A stretch of DNA of 59,712 nt from contig PAXN01000054.1 of NCBI GenBank assembly GCA_002715005.1, positions 1 to 59,712 of the forward strand, given 5' to 3'. Source of the stretch: Rhodospirillaceae bacterium. GTDB lineage: Bacteria > Pseudomonadota > Alphaproteobacteria > UBA8366. Below, in pieces: positions 10,793 to 19,093 of the stretch (the first letter of the stretch is position 1; each line of letters starts with the position of its first letter). The notes beneath the pieces are model-generated. The model saw only the letters and a program-made list of their open reading frames with translations, ran no database searches and was not told where the DNA came from. The position numbers and the translations under genes are program-made.

Positions 10793-12529
10793 ATGACTTA
10801 CCGCGTAGCATTTGCTATTTCAGGTGCCGTCAGCTTAGGTTCTTATGAAGCAGGCACAATTTATGAAATTATAAGTGCACTTTCAGAGCACAATAAAAAC
10901 CTTCCAGAAAATTCAAACGATCGTATAGAGATTGATGTACTTAGCGGGGCTTCGGCTGGCGGGATGACCGCAGCGCTTATTGCCCACAAACTGCTGTACG
11001 ACCCAGCTATGTTAAACGGCGAAACCAGTAATGCAGCATACAAGGCATGGGTCGAGAAAGTAGATATTCAGGGCTTACTTTCTCATCACGACGATGACTT
11101 CCCTAAAACATCACTTCTTTCCTCTAACTTTGTCGGCAAAATAGCGGAAGACTTGATCACAAACAGACACAAGAACAACGAAATACCAGAACCTGGCCCA
11201 CATAATACGGCAGCAAAGAAAATCCATCTTGGTTTAGCCATGTCGAATTTAAATGGCGTTGATTACAAGCTTGACGTGTTTTCCACATCTGAAGAGGGGT
11301 TGGACCAAGGTGAGTTTATACAAACACGTTTTCAAGACCGAGTAACCGAAGAGCTAACCAACGAGTACAAAGCAAAACAATGGGAAGATATTATTACAGC
11401 CTGTAGAGGCTGCGGCGCATTTCCCTTTGCTTTTTCACCAATGAAGTTAGCAAGAAACTGGGTTCGCCATCAGCATGATTACGCAAGCAGAGGCGCCTCT
11501 CCTTTCAATAACGGCAGTAAAGATGAAAACTTTTACTACATGGACGGAGGTGCATTCAACAACTATCCCTTAGGGCTGGCCAGAACGCTGACTAGGAAAA
11601 TTGATAGTACTCCAGAAGACTTTGAAAATAGATATTACTTTTACATTTCACCAAACCCGAAAAACTCTGTGCGCGACGCAAATTTCAAAGTAGATGCCAC
11701 CTCTGGTATGAAAGATACCGCTTTGCAAATGGCAAAAAGCATTTTTTGGCAGGGGCGCTTTCAAGAATGGATGCAAGTTGAAACGGTAAACGAAAAAGTA
11801 AAACAGCTGGATGAACGCGCCGAAGAATTACTACAAGTATTAAGCAACAATCCCGGCCGACTACAAACGCATAGTGCAGCTTATGACTCACTTTTACATG
11901 CGCTTTACGGCCCCTCATCATATACCAATGATTTCCAGCGTTTAGAAAAAGCGTTCTGCACAACACCGCAACTTCAGCAGCTGTCACCCTTACTAAAAGA
12001 CACCTGGATTAAAGGTATTGTGATAATGGAAAAGTCAGGCGGCTTAGAAAACCGCGAGAGCATGAAGGTGTATACAATCACAACCACTAACGAAGATTTA
12101 GCAAGTGAGCATCTAGCGGGATTTTTGGGCTTTTTAGACAAGCGCCTGCGCGAACACGACTACCTGTTAGGCCGTATAAGAGGCATGCAGGTTGTAGAGC
12201 ACATATTAAATCATAAAGATAATGCCAGTGCTTTGGGAAAGCATTTACCACTTAATGTAACTAGTCGTGCTGCGCGCATAAATGAAGCTACAGCGCAATT
12301 ATTAGCGATGGACCTTTCTGACGTCAAAATGAAAGACGTGAATTATGAAAACCGCCAAGCCCTTTATAACAGAGTTAGAGAGCGCATGAAGCAATGGCTT
12401 AAAGACGAGAATGTTAGTTGGATCAAAACCCAAGGGATAATGCTTGCCAGCAAGTCGTATTTAAAGAATTCATTCGAAATAGAAAAGCAAAAGTTGCTAG
12501 GCATAACAATGCCCGCTTGGTACCGCTAG
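10793..12529 (+). CDS. Patatin-like phospholipase
   Basis: The 578-residue protein carries the patatin catalytic dyad. The nucleophile is Ser54 in SGASAGGMTAALIAHK and the aspartate is Asp251 in YMDGGAFNNYPLGLA. The glycine-rich oxyanion loop near the N-terminus reads SGAVSLGSYEAG (residues 10-21). Patatins hydrolyse acyl chains from glycerophospholipids or other lipids. No signal peptide is evident, so the protein is cytoplasmic or exported by a leaderless route. The C-terminal 320 residues are mainly helical and I do not recognise them. It is the first gene of a four-gene plus-strand unit (98 bases to the next gene) inside an otherwise minus-strand glycan region. No cyclic-nucleotide synthase is adjacent, so it is not an obvious CBASS effector. 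Confidence 0.88.
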   Translation: MTYRVAFAISGAVSLGSYEAGTIYEIISALSEHNKNLPENSNDRIEIDVLSGASAGGMTAALIAHKLLYDPAMLNGETSNAAYKAWVEKVDIQGLLSHHDDDFPKTSLLSSNFVGKIAEDLITNRHKNNEIPEPGPHNTAAKKIHLGLAMSNLNGVDYKLDVFSTSEEGLDQGEFIQTRFQDRVTEELTNEYKAKQWEDIITACRGCGAFPFAFSPMKLARNWVRHQHDYASRGASPFNNGSKDENFYYMDGGAFNNYPLGLARTLTRKIDSTPEDFENRYYFYISPNPKNSVRDANFKVDATSGMKDTALQMAKSIFWQGRFQEWMQVETVNEKVKQLDERAEELLQVLSNNPGRLQTHSAAYDSLLHALYGPSSYTNDFQRLEKAFCTTPQLQQLSPLLKDTWIKGIVIMEKSGGLENRESMKVYTITTTNEDLASEHLAGFLGFLDKRLREHDYLLGRIRGMQVVEHILNHKDNASALGKHLPLNVTSRAARINEATAQLLAMDLSDVKMKDVNYENRQALYNRVRERMKQWLKDENVSWIKTQGIMLASKSYLKNSFEIEKQKLLGITMPAWYR

Positions 12530-12627
12530 AAAGCTGATTTAATACAAGAAGCGATATAGAAGTAGAAGTAGAAGTAAATGATGAAAAAATAACTCAACAA
12601 TTGCCATTGGCTTAAAGGGAATTAACC

Positions 12628-15600
12628 ATGAAACTACTACCTTCACTCGAGCGCGCTGTACCCAAAGAGCACCTTGCCCCAGCTGCTTTACACGATCTAA
12701 TTACTAGTTTACAAAATATAAAAATTGCTATTGAAAGCAGTGTTTCAAATGAGCAGAAAGCTAAATTAGACAACCTTGATAACATTATCAATAAGCTAAC
12801 GCAGTTAGGTGATGACCCCAGCATTGACGATATCCCCACTGCCGCTAAAACAGTTATTCAGAATGCTGTTGCACTATTCCCCGAAGACAAAAAACAAGAA
12901 ATATTAGAATCACAGGTATACAAAAAAACATTCAAGCTACTTGATCAATGGGAACAAATTAGCGCGCCGATTAGTTCACAGACCGACGGTTTTAATAGAA
13001 ACATTGAGTTTGATAAAGACTATGACACAAAATTTAATGATTTTCAGATAGGTCTTCGGGTTGGTGCTACTGGCATTTATAACATCAACGTACTTACCAA
13101 AAAACATGCGCAAACACTTCTTAAGCTTGAGGTGGCTGATACAGAATGCCTTGTAAACCAAACGCTTTCAGCGGCCTATGAAGTAAATGCTTCGGCGGCT
13201 GGCGCGATAAACTTTATCAATATCAGTGCAAGTTTAGCGAAAGCTGGCGAGTTGAAATTAGACACCTACTTTCAAGCAGAAAACACCACGCCTACATATC
13301 GCGCACTATGGGCAATGTTTAAAGCTCCTGTCGTGCCATGGAGCCTAAAATCTGTAAACGCACTTCTTACAGTGCCTAATAGCGGTACTGGTCTTGGTTA
13401 TCGCGCATATGCATTAAAAACAGGTACGACTTTTACTATTCAAGGAGAAATGGGTGTAGGTAAATCATTAGTTACTCAAACTGACTTAAAAGGCAATTTA
13501 ATAGACATCGACTTTTCTGCCGAAATAAGTGCGTCTCACCAACACACTATAGCAGGCGATGTAAGTGTGTTTGTTACTAAACATGCTAGCAGCAGTAAAC
13601 CAATACTAAAGGTAACGATTGAAGAGGCAGACGAACGAACTAACGCACTCAACTTGGCCCTACAAGCAGATATCAAAGGGCTGGATAAACTAGCTGGGCA
13701 GTACGTTGAAATGCTGCTTTCAAAAGGCAACAAAATAGTACAGTGGTTGGAAAAAAATAGCTCTCCCGGCGCTACGTTACTAGAAAGTTTAGATAACAAT
13801 GTCGATAAAGATAAGTGGTACAAGCCCATCGCTAGTTTAACTCTTGGCCAAGAAAGCGTTGATGACGCGGTAGAAAGCCTTATCGGCAACGAACTTCAGA
13901 ATGTTATTGACCGCATACCACTTTCAAGTGAAGACGATGCAGAAGAACTGGCCGACAAATTAGTAACAAAATTATTAGATATATTTGGTGCTAGTGATAG
14001 CACTGCGATAGAAAGCTACAGAGAGGCGGCTGAGCAGGCACTCCAAGCTGAATTAGAAACGCTACAACAACACCTACGTCAGCAAGCCGATAAATTTAAG
14101 CAATTGATAGAGAGCGAAGCTAAAGACGTACTTAAGCCAGTAGAAGCATTAGGCAAAGAAGTAAAACAAGCTGTTACGCAATTCGATGACGATATTGAGA
14201 AAAACTTTAATAAAATCATTTCGAAATACCGTGAATTTAAAGAGAAAATTACTGCTGCATTAGAAAAGTCAGCCAACATTAAACTGGGGCTGGCCTATGA
14301 CGATTTAAGAAAACGTTCTACGTCGCTATCTCATACCTTGGAGTTACTACTAGAAGCACCAGAGTCGCCTGATGTTCAAACCTTTTATAGAAGCTTAGCC
14401 ATTGGCGACGATAAAAAAGTGGCTAGGATGCTACCTACCCTACTAAATACCGGTAAAGTTAAAATACTAGCCGAGTCTACCGGTATTGAAACAATGCGAA
14501 ACAATACAACAACCTTAGGTTTGAGTATTATTGGTAAGAACATTACATCTGTGAAGGATGTGATAAAACAACTAAACGTTAAAGTTGATACCAGCGGTAA
14601 TTTGTACGTTAAACAAGAATACAAAGTTACCGCAACTGCCAGTGGGCTTGGTGAAACGCGGGAAGCTGTGCTGAATATGACCTATGGTATTGCGCAGGCA
14701 TCGCAAAACCCCGACTTTGTGGGCAGCCTGGGTTTTAACTACACGAACAGAGATTCTAAGCTTCACACTGTAAACGAAATATCAGAGTTTTTATATTCTT
14801 TAGATTTTAACGACGTCCCACACTTTAACAACCTGCCAAATGATGTATCAGTACCCACTTTAATACCTGAATACCGCAAAAACATAGCAATTGCAGAATA
14901 CAACAAGATAGTTACGCAAGCCCCTACCCAATTCACCACTAGCGAAATATGTATTAGCTTGCGAGCCAGCAAACAAGCCTACCGAAAGCTGCTGGGCTTG
15001 AATGGTCACAACCTATTTAACAATGCCATGACCTACTTAATTTACTTAACAAAAAGAGACGATTTTTACCAAGAGGCCATGGAAGATATTGTAGAAATTT
15101 ATGAAGAACTTGACTCCAAATATGCCGACTACAATGAACTATTTTCACTTCTACTTGGTTCACCAAACAGTACCAATATAAGTTTATACACAATAAAGAA
15201 TGATTTAAGAGATTTAGACAGCTTCAAAAAGCTTATGAAGCGGAAATCGAAACTACCGCATAAAAAAGAAAAATTTTTTTGGCTTAGAGTTAATTCAAAA
15301 CTTGAAAAATACGCAGAAATGGCGGGCGCGCTTAGAAACTTACCAACCACACTTAATGCAATAGAGGCTGCGGTAGATAGCTTCATCGTGACATCAGGGC
15401 AAAAAGCTGATTTAGAAAAGCTCAACGCCACATTGAAGGGGTTGAACAAGAAATTTCAACGCGAGCTAGATGATTGGGTAGAAGTAGACAGCATAGTGAA
15501 AAATGCTATTGATGACCTGTACTCAAAATTCGGATGGGCAAAATCGAGCGTTAACTTACGACTATTGAGCTTCCTTTTATTGCTTCAGGAAAGCGCGGGA

Positions 15601-15675
15601 GGAGACGAAGAACTGTTCTTAACTACGATAACACTTACTAATGCCAGCGATGAGCGAAAGGTTATTGTGGTTTAA
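12628..15675 (+). CDS. Large cytoplasmic protein of the patatin cassette, unrecognised
   Basis: A 1015-residue protein I do not recognise. It has no signal peptide or transmembrane helix. Visible architecture: a helical N-terminus (1-120), a beta-rich region (about 125-345), a long charged coiled-coil region (about 435-560, rich in E, K and Q), a second beta-rich region (about 600-730, LGLSIIGKN...YVKQEYKVTATASGLG), and a helical C-terminus (about 740-990) ending in a short beta strand. The two beta-plus-helix halves could be an internal duplication too diverged to align by eye. The start ATG follows AGGGAATTAACC. The fixed position behind the patatin gene suggests they act together, for example as a partner, scaffold or delivery component; this is inference only. 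Confidence 0.7.
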   Translation: MKLLPSLERAVPKEHLAPAALHDLITSLQNIKIAIESSVSNEQKAKLDNLDNIINKLTQLGDDPSIDDIPTAAKTVIQNAVALFPEDKKQEILESQVYKKTFKLLDQWEQISAPISSQTDGFNRNIEFDKDYDTKFNDFQIGLRVGATGIYNINVLTKKHAQTLLKLEVADTECLVNQTLSAAYEVNASAAGAINFINISASLAKAGELKLDTYFQAENTTPTYRALWAMFKAPVVPWSLKSVNALLTVPNSGTGLGYRAYALKTGTTFTIQGEMGVGKSLVTQTDLKGNLIDIDFSAEISASHQHTIAGDVSVFVTKHASSSKPILKVTIEEADERTNALNLALQADIKGLDKLAGQYVEMLLSKGNKIVQWLEKNSSPGATLLESLDNNVDKDKWYKPIASLTLGQESVDDAVESLIGNELQNVIDRIPLSSEDDAEELADKLVTKLLDIFGASDSTAIESYREAAEQALQAELETLQQHLRQQADKFKQLIESEAKDVLKPVEALGKEVKQAVTQFDDDIEKNFNKIISKYREFKEKITAALEKSANIKLGLAYDDLRKRSTSLSHTLELLLEAPESPDVQTFYRSLAIGDDKKVARMLPTLLNTGKVKILAESTGIETMRNNTTTLGLSIIGKNITSVKDVIKQLNVKVDTSGNLYVKQEYKVTATASGLGETREAVLNMTYGIAQASQNPDFVGSLGFNYTNRDSKLHTVNEISEFLYSLDFNDVPHFNNLPNDVSVPTLIPEYRKNIAIAEYNKIVTQAPTQFTTSEICISLRASKQAYRKLLGLNGHNLFNNAMTYLIYLTKRDDFYQEAMEDIVEIYEELDSKYADYNELFSLLLGSPNSTNISLYTIKNDLRDLDSFKKLMKRKSKLPHKKEKFFWLRVNSKLEKYAEMAGALRNLPTTLNAIEAAVDSFIVTSGQKADLEKLNATLKGLNKKFQRELDDWVEVDSIVKNAIDDLYSKFGWAKSSVNLRLLSFLLLLQESAGGDEELFLTTITLTNASDERKVIVV

Positions 15676-15728
15676 TCCAGACTCTTATACCCGACTACTA
15701 TTAAAAGCTATCAAACGGAGATTTCAGA

Positions 15729-16052
15729 ATGAAAAATATATTAAACACACAGAAGCAAAAAAGCGTTGTGAAATCACTTAATATCAACGGATACCGAAAC
15801 GTAATTATAGTAGCGTTGGTTTTATGTATTTCACCAATTAAAGGCAATGCTTCCTCGTCAGGTGAGAAGCAAGTGCCTGGAGCAATTCTTCAAGTGCCTA
15901 ATGGCGCTTATATAGAGAAAATAATTGAGCGCCTTGACAATCAACAAGCCGTAATAGAACTACAAACTCAGTACATAGAAAAATTAGATAAAAAAGTAAG
16001 AACTTTAGAAGATAAAATTAAAGAGCTTGAGAACTTAAAGGAATCCTTATGA
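15729..16052 (+). CDS. Small exported or anchored coiled-coil protein of the patatin cassette
   Basis: A 107-residue protein with a polar N-terminus, one hydrophobic segment (about residues 24-37, VIIVALVLCISPI) with a possible signal cleavage after GNA at about 41, a short linker, and a predicted coiled coil (about 62-105) of alternating L/I with E and K. The start follows GGAG with suitable spacing. Its stop overlaps the next start by four bases (ATGA), so the two small proteins are almost certainly translated together. I recognise no family. The layout resembles a membrane-tethered spacer that oligomerises in the periplasm, possibly touching the three-TM partner. Confidence 0.65.
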   Translation: MKNILNTQKQKSVVKSLNINGYRNVIIVALVLCISPIKGNASSSGEKQVPGAILQVPNGAYIEKIIERLDNQQAVIELQTQYIEKLDKKVRTLEDKIKELENLKESL

Positions 16053-16441
16053 GTAACGATGACCTAACAACACTAAAAGAACAAACTGAAAGGTTAAATA
16101 ACTCCGCAAACACCCTCACACAACCATGGGAACCTGAGCTTGTTTTACATTTAACATACGCTATTTTGAGCTTCACAATCTTAGCATTGCTTTTTGCCAC
16201 CGTTCTCTTGTGGAGAAAAAATATGTCGTCGCTTGGAATTTTAAAATTATTTGGAATTCTATCGATAATAGGAATGTCTTCAATTTTATTGGTCACTGGT
16301 TATAACAAAGATCAACTAACACCAATAGTTGGCTTGTTCGGTGCTATCTCAGGATATTTACTAGGGAAAGAGTCAGAAAGTGGGACTCAACAACCACCTA
16401 AAATGGGTTCAGCTTCTCCCGAACCGCCCGCTAAGACTTAA
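16049..16441 (+). CDS. Small three-TM membrane protein of the patatin cassette
   Basis: A 130-residue protein with hydrophobic segments at about 31-55, 64-84 and 90-106. The last, TPIVGLFGAISGYLLGKE, has the small-residue pattern common in holin-like and other small bacterial membrane proteins. The N-terminal 25 residues are polar and helical; the C-terminal tail is proline-rich. The gene overlaps the preceding gene by ATGA and is the last of the cassette, followed by a strong bidirectional terminator. No family can be named with confidence. Next to a phospholipase, a membrane-perturbing or membrane-recruiting role is possible but unproven. Confidence 0.65.
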   Translation: MSNDDLTTLKEQTERLNNSANTLTQPWEPELVLHLTYAILSFTILALLFATVLLWRKNMSSLGILKLFGILSIIGMSSILLVTGYNKDQLTPIVGLFGAISGYLLGKESESGTQQPPKMGSASPEPPAKT

Positions 16442-16479
16442 AAAATGTTGTGGCATCGTATTTAAGCGAATAGATACAC

Positions 16480-16513
16480 AAAGAGCACACTAGTTTTTAC
16501 TAGTGCGCTCTTT
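16480..16513. terminator. Bidirectional terminator between patatin cassette and gmd
   Basis: A 15-bp stem with one mismatch (16480-16494 with 16499-16513) and a 4-base loop lies between convergent genes. On the plus strand T-rich sequence follows after a short interval. On the minus strand A/T-rich sequence follows. It fits termination of both units. Confidence 0.7.
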
Positions 16514-16538
16514 AATCTCGCTTTCTTCTTTTTAACTT

Positions 16539-17654
16539 TTATTCTTTGGCAACCGCCACCGAATAACCATGCTGCTTCAATAGAGCATGTTGCTTTGCTT
16601 TACCAAGGTCGTGTGCCACCATCTCTGCGCACATTTCCTCAACGGTAATTTCTGGCACCCAACCTAGCTTTTCTTTTGCCTTTGTAGGGTCGCCTAGTAG
16701 CGTTTCAACTTCTGCAGGGCGGAAGTAACGTGGGTCTACTTCTACAATAACATCACCCACTTTCACACCTGGCGCAGTTTCGTTATCTACCGCTGTTACC
16801 GTTGCGACTTCTGTCACGCCTTCGCCCGTAAATTCAACAGTAATACCTGCATTCTCTGCTGACATACGCACGAATTCGCGAACCGATATTTGCTTCCCAG
16901 TAGCAATAACAAAATCTTCAGGTTGATCTTGCTGCAACATCATCCACTGCATACGTACATAATCTTTTGCGTGACCCCAGTCACGAAGTGCGTCCATGTT
17001 GCCTAGGTATAGCTTAGACTCTAAACCTTGCGCGATATTGGCGATACCACGTGTAATTTTACGGGTAACAAATGTTTCACCGCGTCGTGGAGATTCATGG
17101 TTAAACAAAATACCGTTACACGCATAAATACCGTAAGACTCGCGATAGTTGACCGCAATCCAGTAGGCATACATTTTTGCTACTGCATATGGCGAGCGAG
17201 GGTGAAACGGCGTCGTTTCTTTCTGTGGAATTTCTTGAACTTCACCGTAAAGCTCTGAAGTAGACGCTTGGTAAAATTTAGTTTTCTTTTCAAGCCCTAA
17301 GAAGCGAATTGCTTCAAGCAAACGTAGCGTGCCCATAGCGTCTACATCCGCAGTGTACTCAGGTGCCTCAAAAGATACCGCTACGTGAGACTGTGCGCCC
17401 AGGTTGTAAACCTCGTCTGGCCGTACTTCTTGCATAATACGGATTAGATTTGACGAATCGGTCAAATCACCATAGTGAAGAATAAAGTTAGCGTTTTCTA
17501 CATGTGGATCTTCATAAATATGGTCAACACGTTCTGTGTTGAATAAAGAAGCACGACGCTTAATACCGTGTACTTCATATCCTTTTTCAAGTAAAAATTC
17601 GGCTAAGTAAGAGCCGTCCTGGCCGGTTACACCGGTAATAAGTGCTTTTTTCAT
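16539..17654 (-). CDS. gmd: GDP-mannose 4,6-dehydratase
   Basis: The 371-residue product is a full-length Gmd. [18 protein letters not shown] (residues 8-25) binds [12 protein letters not shown] (131-138) supplies catalytic Thr/Ser and Glu, and Y156-AVA-K160 is the catalytic Tyr/Lys pair. [17 protein letters not shown] near residue 311 is the family's C-terminal signature. It converts GDP-mannose to GDP-4-keto-6-deoxymannose, the substrate of Fcl. It is the last gene of the ten-gene minus-strand operon and 41 bases from the sulfotransferase upstream. Its usual partner fcl lies beyond the patatin cassette and the protease gene, which suggests an insertion or rearrangement. Confidence 0.97.
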   Translation of the reverse strand: MKKALITGVTGQDGSYLAEFLLEKGYEVHGIKRRASLFNTERVDHIYEDPHVENANFILHYGDLTDSSNLIRIMQEVRPDEVYNLGAQSHVAVSFEAPEYTADVDAMGTLRLLEAIRFLGLEKKTKFYQASTSELYGEVQEIPQKETTPFHPRSPYAVAKMYAYWIAVNYRESYGIYACNGILFNHESPRRGETFVTRKITRGIANIAQGLESKLYLGNMDALRDWGHAKDYVRMQWMMLQQDQPEDFVIATGKQISVREFVRMSAENAGITVEFTGEGVTEVATVTAVDNETAPGVKVGDVIVEVDPRYFRPAEVETLLGDPTKAKEKLGWVPEITVEEMCAEMVAHDLGKAKQHALLKQHGYSVAVAKE

Positions 17655-17695
17655 GAAATTTCCGAAAAGTAAATTTATATAATCATCGACTATAG

Positions 17696-18340
17696 TTAAG
17701 CGAAAAGCTCCTCGATACTGTATCCACCCACATCAATATCCGCTTTGCATTTATGTGCGATTAACTCCGCGTCAGCATCTTTATAATGCTCACGATAATT
17801 TTTTGCTTTAGACTTGTTCAGTTTTGGAATTACTACATTATCTTCAACTATTTTTCTAGCTATCAGCTCTGGTAGTCCAGTTTTATCAAAATCCTCTACA
17901 CGATAAACCTCATCAACAAGCGAATTTCCAGCTGAATCGGTAGTGAAAGTTTTAATGTCGACGTATCCGTGCGGGTGTCTATTCTTTTCAACTAACCAAA
18001 TTTGTATCCAATCTGAAAAGCTAACCTTAAATGCACTGTCAGCTTCGTACTCTGTCACGTAAAATGGATTTCCGTTCTTATCTGGTTTTGAATAATAGTA
18101 ATTGCTAACGTAACGTGCCCATGGGTTTCTCACGGTGGTAAACTTAAAATAATCGTTCCATTTCCAACCACGCTCACAAAATACATCAAAATACTGCTTG
18201 GCAGTCCAGTGCTCATGAAAGTCACCGGTAGATTTTAATTTGTGGTGTTCACTACATTTATCGAATAAACTTCTTATCGACGTTGAGCCTGTTTTGGGAT
18301 TCGCAAGATATATAAATTTTTTTGTTGATGAGAAGCGCAT
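17696..18340 (-). CDS. Sulfotransferase family protein
   Basis: A 214-residue protein with a 5'-phosphosulfate-binding loop, [14 protein letters not shown] (about residues 13-26), and a 3'-phosphate-binding segment, [15 protein letters not shown] (69-83). It would use PAPS to sulfate a glycan hydroxyl. It differs clearly from the other two sulfotransferases here in sequence and length, so it probably has a different acceptor position. It sits between another sulfotransferase (29 bases upstream) and gmd in the large operon. No membrane segment is seen. Confidence 0.85.
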   Translation of the reverse strand: MRFSSTKKFIYLANPKTGSTSIRSLFDKCSEHHKLKSTGDFHEHWTAKQYFDVFCERGWKWNDYFKFTTVRNPWARYVSNYYYSKPDKNGNPFYVTEYEADSAFKVSFSDWIQIWLVEKNRHPHGYVDIKTFTTDSAGNSLVDEVYRVEDFDKTGLPELIARKIVEDNVVIPKLNKSKAKNYREHYKDADAELIAHKCKADIDVGGYSIEELFA

Positions 18341-18369
18341 TATATTCCTAGTTTAAGTATTAGCATTCG

Positions 18370-19071
18370 TTACTTTGTTGCATAATTAAAGTTTTTAAAG
18401 TCATCAGCAAATAGTGCGTTAACTTTGTTAATGTCGTCCGCTTGATAATATTGGTCGACTAACGAAGTAGCATTAGTCCCCGGAAACTTTACTTGCTTCT
18501 GAGTTGGGAACTTAAGATCGCAACCAATCTCATCGAGTATGAATGCGGCATCTTTTTCGATATTTTCAAACTTCCCTATGAAATCAAATTTTACTCGATC
18601 TGGATGAACGATATCTGATTGTGGGCACCAGTGCTCATTTTTCGCGAAATGATGTTCAGAGTGTAAGAGCCAACCTAAAAAGGTACTGAAGGTAACTTCT
18701 ACTTTTGAACCGGTCTCCTCTTGAATCTTTAAATAGACTTTGTTCCAAAAGTCTTGAGCATGCATACTATTTTCAACGTTATTGAAAGGTTCAACCTTAT
18801 TTCTATACGCTGATAATACTCTTGAATATGGGTCTCTAACAAAAGTAAATTTTTTTATCTTCCCATCTTCGAGAATAGCTTGAGCATTATCAACGTTATT
18901 CAAATAGGTTAACCCAGAATTCTGCCTATCATGAGCCAAGCCACTATCCAAATAATCTTCAGCGCCATTCAGATACCGAAATATACATTTCCAGTTTGTA
19001 CAAGCCACCTTTGGTACGTAGGCAAACGTAAAACTCTTTGATTCTAAATATATAAAATTTGATAAATCCAA
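18370..19071 (-). CDS. Carbohydrate sulfotransferase (HNK-1/chondroitin sulfotransferase type)
   Basis: A 233-residue protein with AYVPKVACTNWKCIFRYLNG near residues 17-36. The VPKVACTNWK motif is the 5'-phosphosulfate loop typical of HNK-1/chondroitin-4-sulfotransferase relatives. FTFVRDPYSRVLSAYRNK (75-92) is the matching 3'-phosphate motif. Family members sulfate hexose or hexosamine units of polysaccharides using PAPS. The gene lies between the fucosyltransferase fusion and a second sulfotransferase, all on the minus strand with gaps under 30 bases, so fucose or a neighbouring sugar may be the acceptor. Bacterial members are usually cytoplasmic, which agrees with the lack of a signal here. 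Confidence 0.88.
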   Translation of the reverse strand: MDLSNFIYLESKSFTFAYVPKVACTNWKCIFRYLNGAEDYLDSGLAHDRQNSGLTYLNNVDNAQAILEDGKIKKFTFVRDPYSRVLSAYRNKVEPFNNVENSMHAQDFWNKVYLKIQEETGSKVEVTFSTFLGWLLHSEHHFAKNEHWCPQSDIVHPDRVKFDFIGKFENIEKDAAFILDEIGCDLKFPTQKQVKFPGTNATSLVDQYYQADDINKVNALFADDFKNFNYATK

Positions 19072-19093
19072 TTACTTTTCTCCTAAGTGCAAC

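Noticed and set aside
10793-12529. Patatin gene as CBASS effector
   Set aside because: No cyclic-nucleotide synthase, CD-NTase or regulatory domain is adjacent; the neighbours are an unknown large protein and two small membrane proteins.
12558-12585. Short GTAGAA-type tandem repeat between patatin and the next gene
   Set aside because: Only three copies; probably simple-sequence noise, without an evident role.
13428-13500. Walker-A-like GEMGVGKS in the 1015-residue protein
   Set aside because: The motif fits the consensus, but it lies in a beta-rich stretch and no Walker B or other NTPase motifs follow. Probably a chance match.
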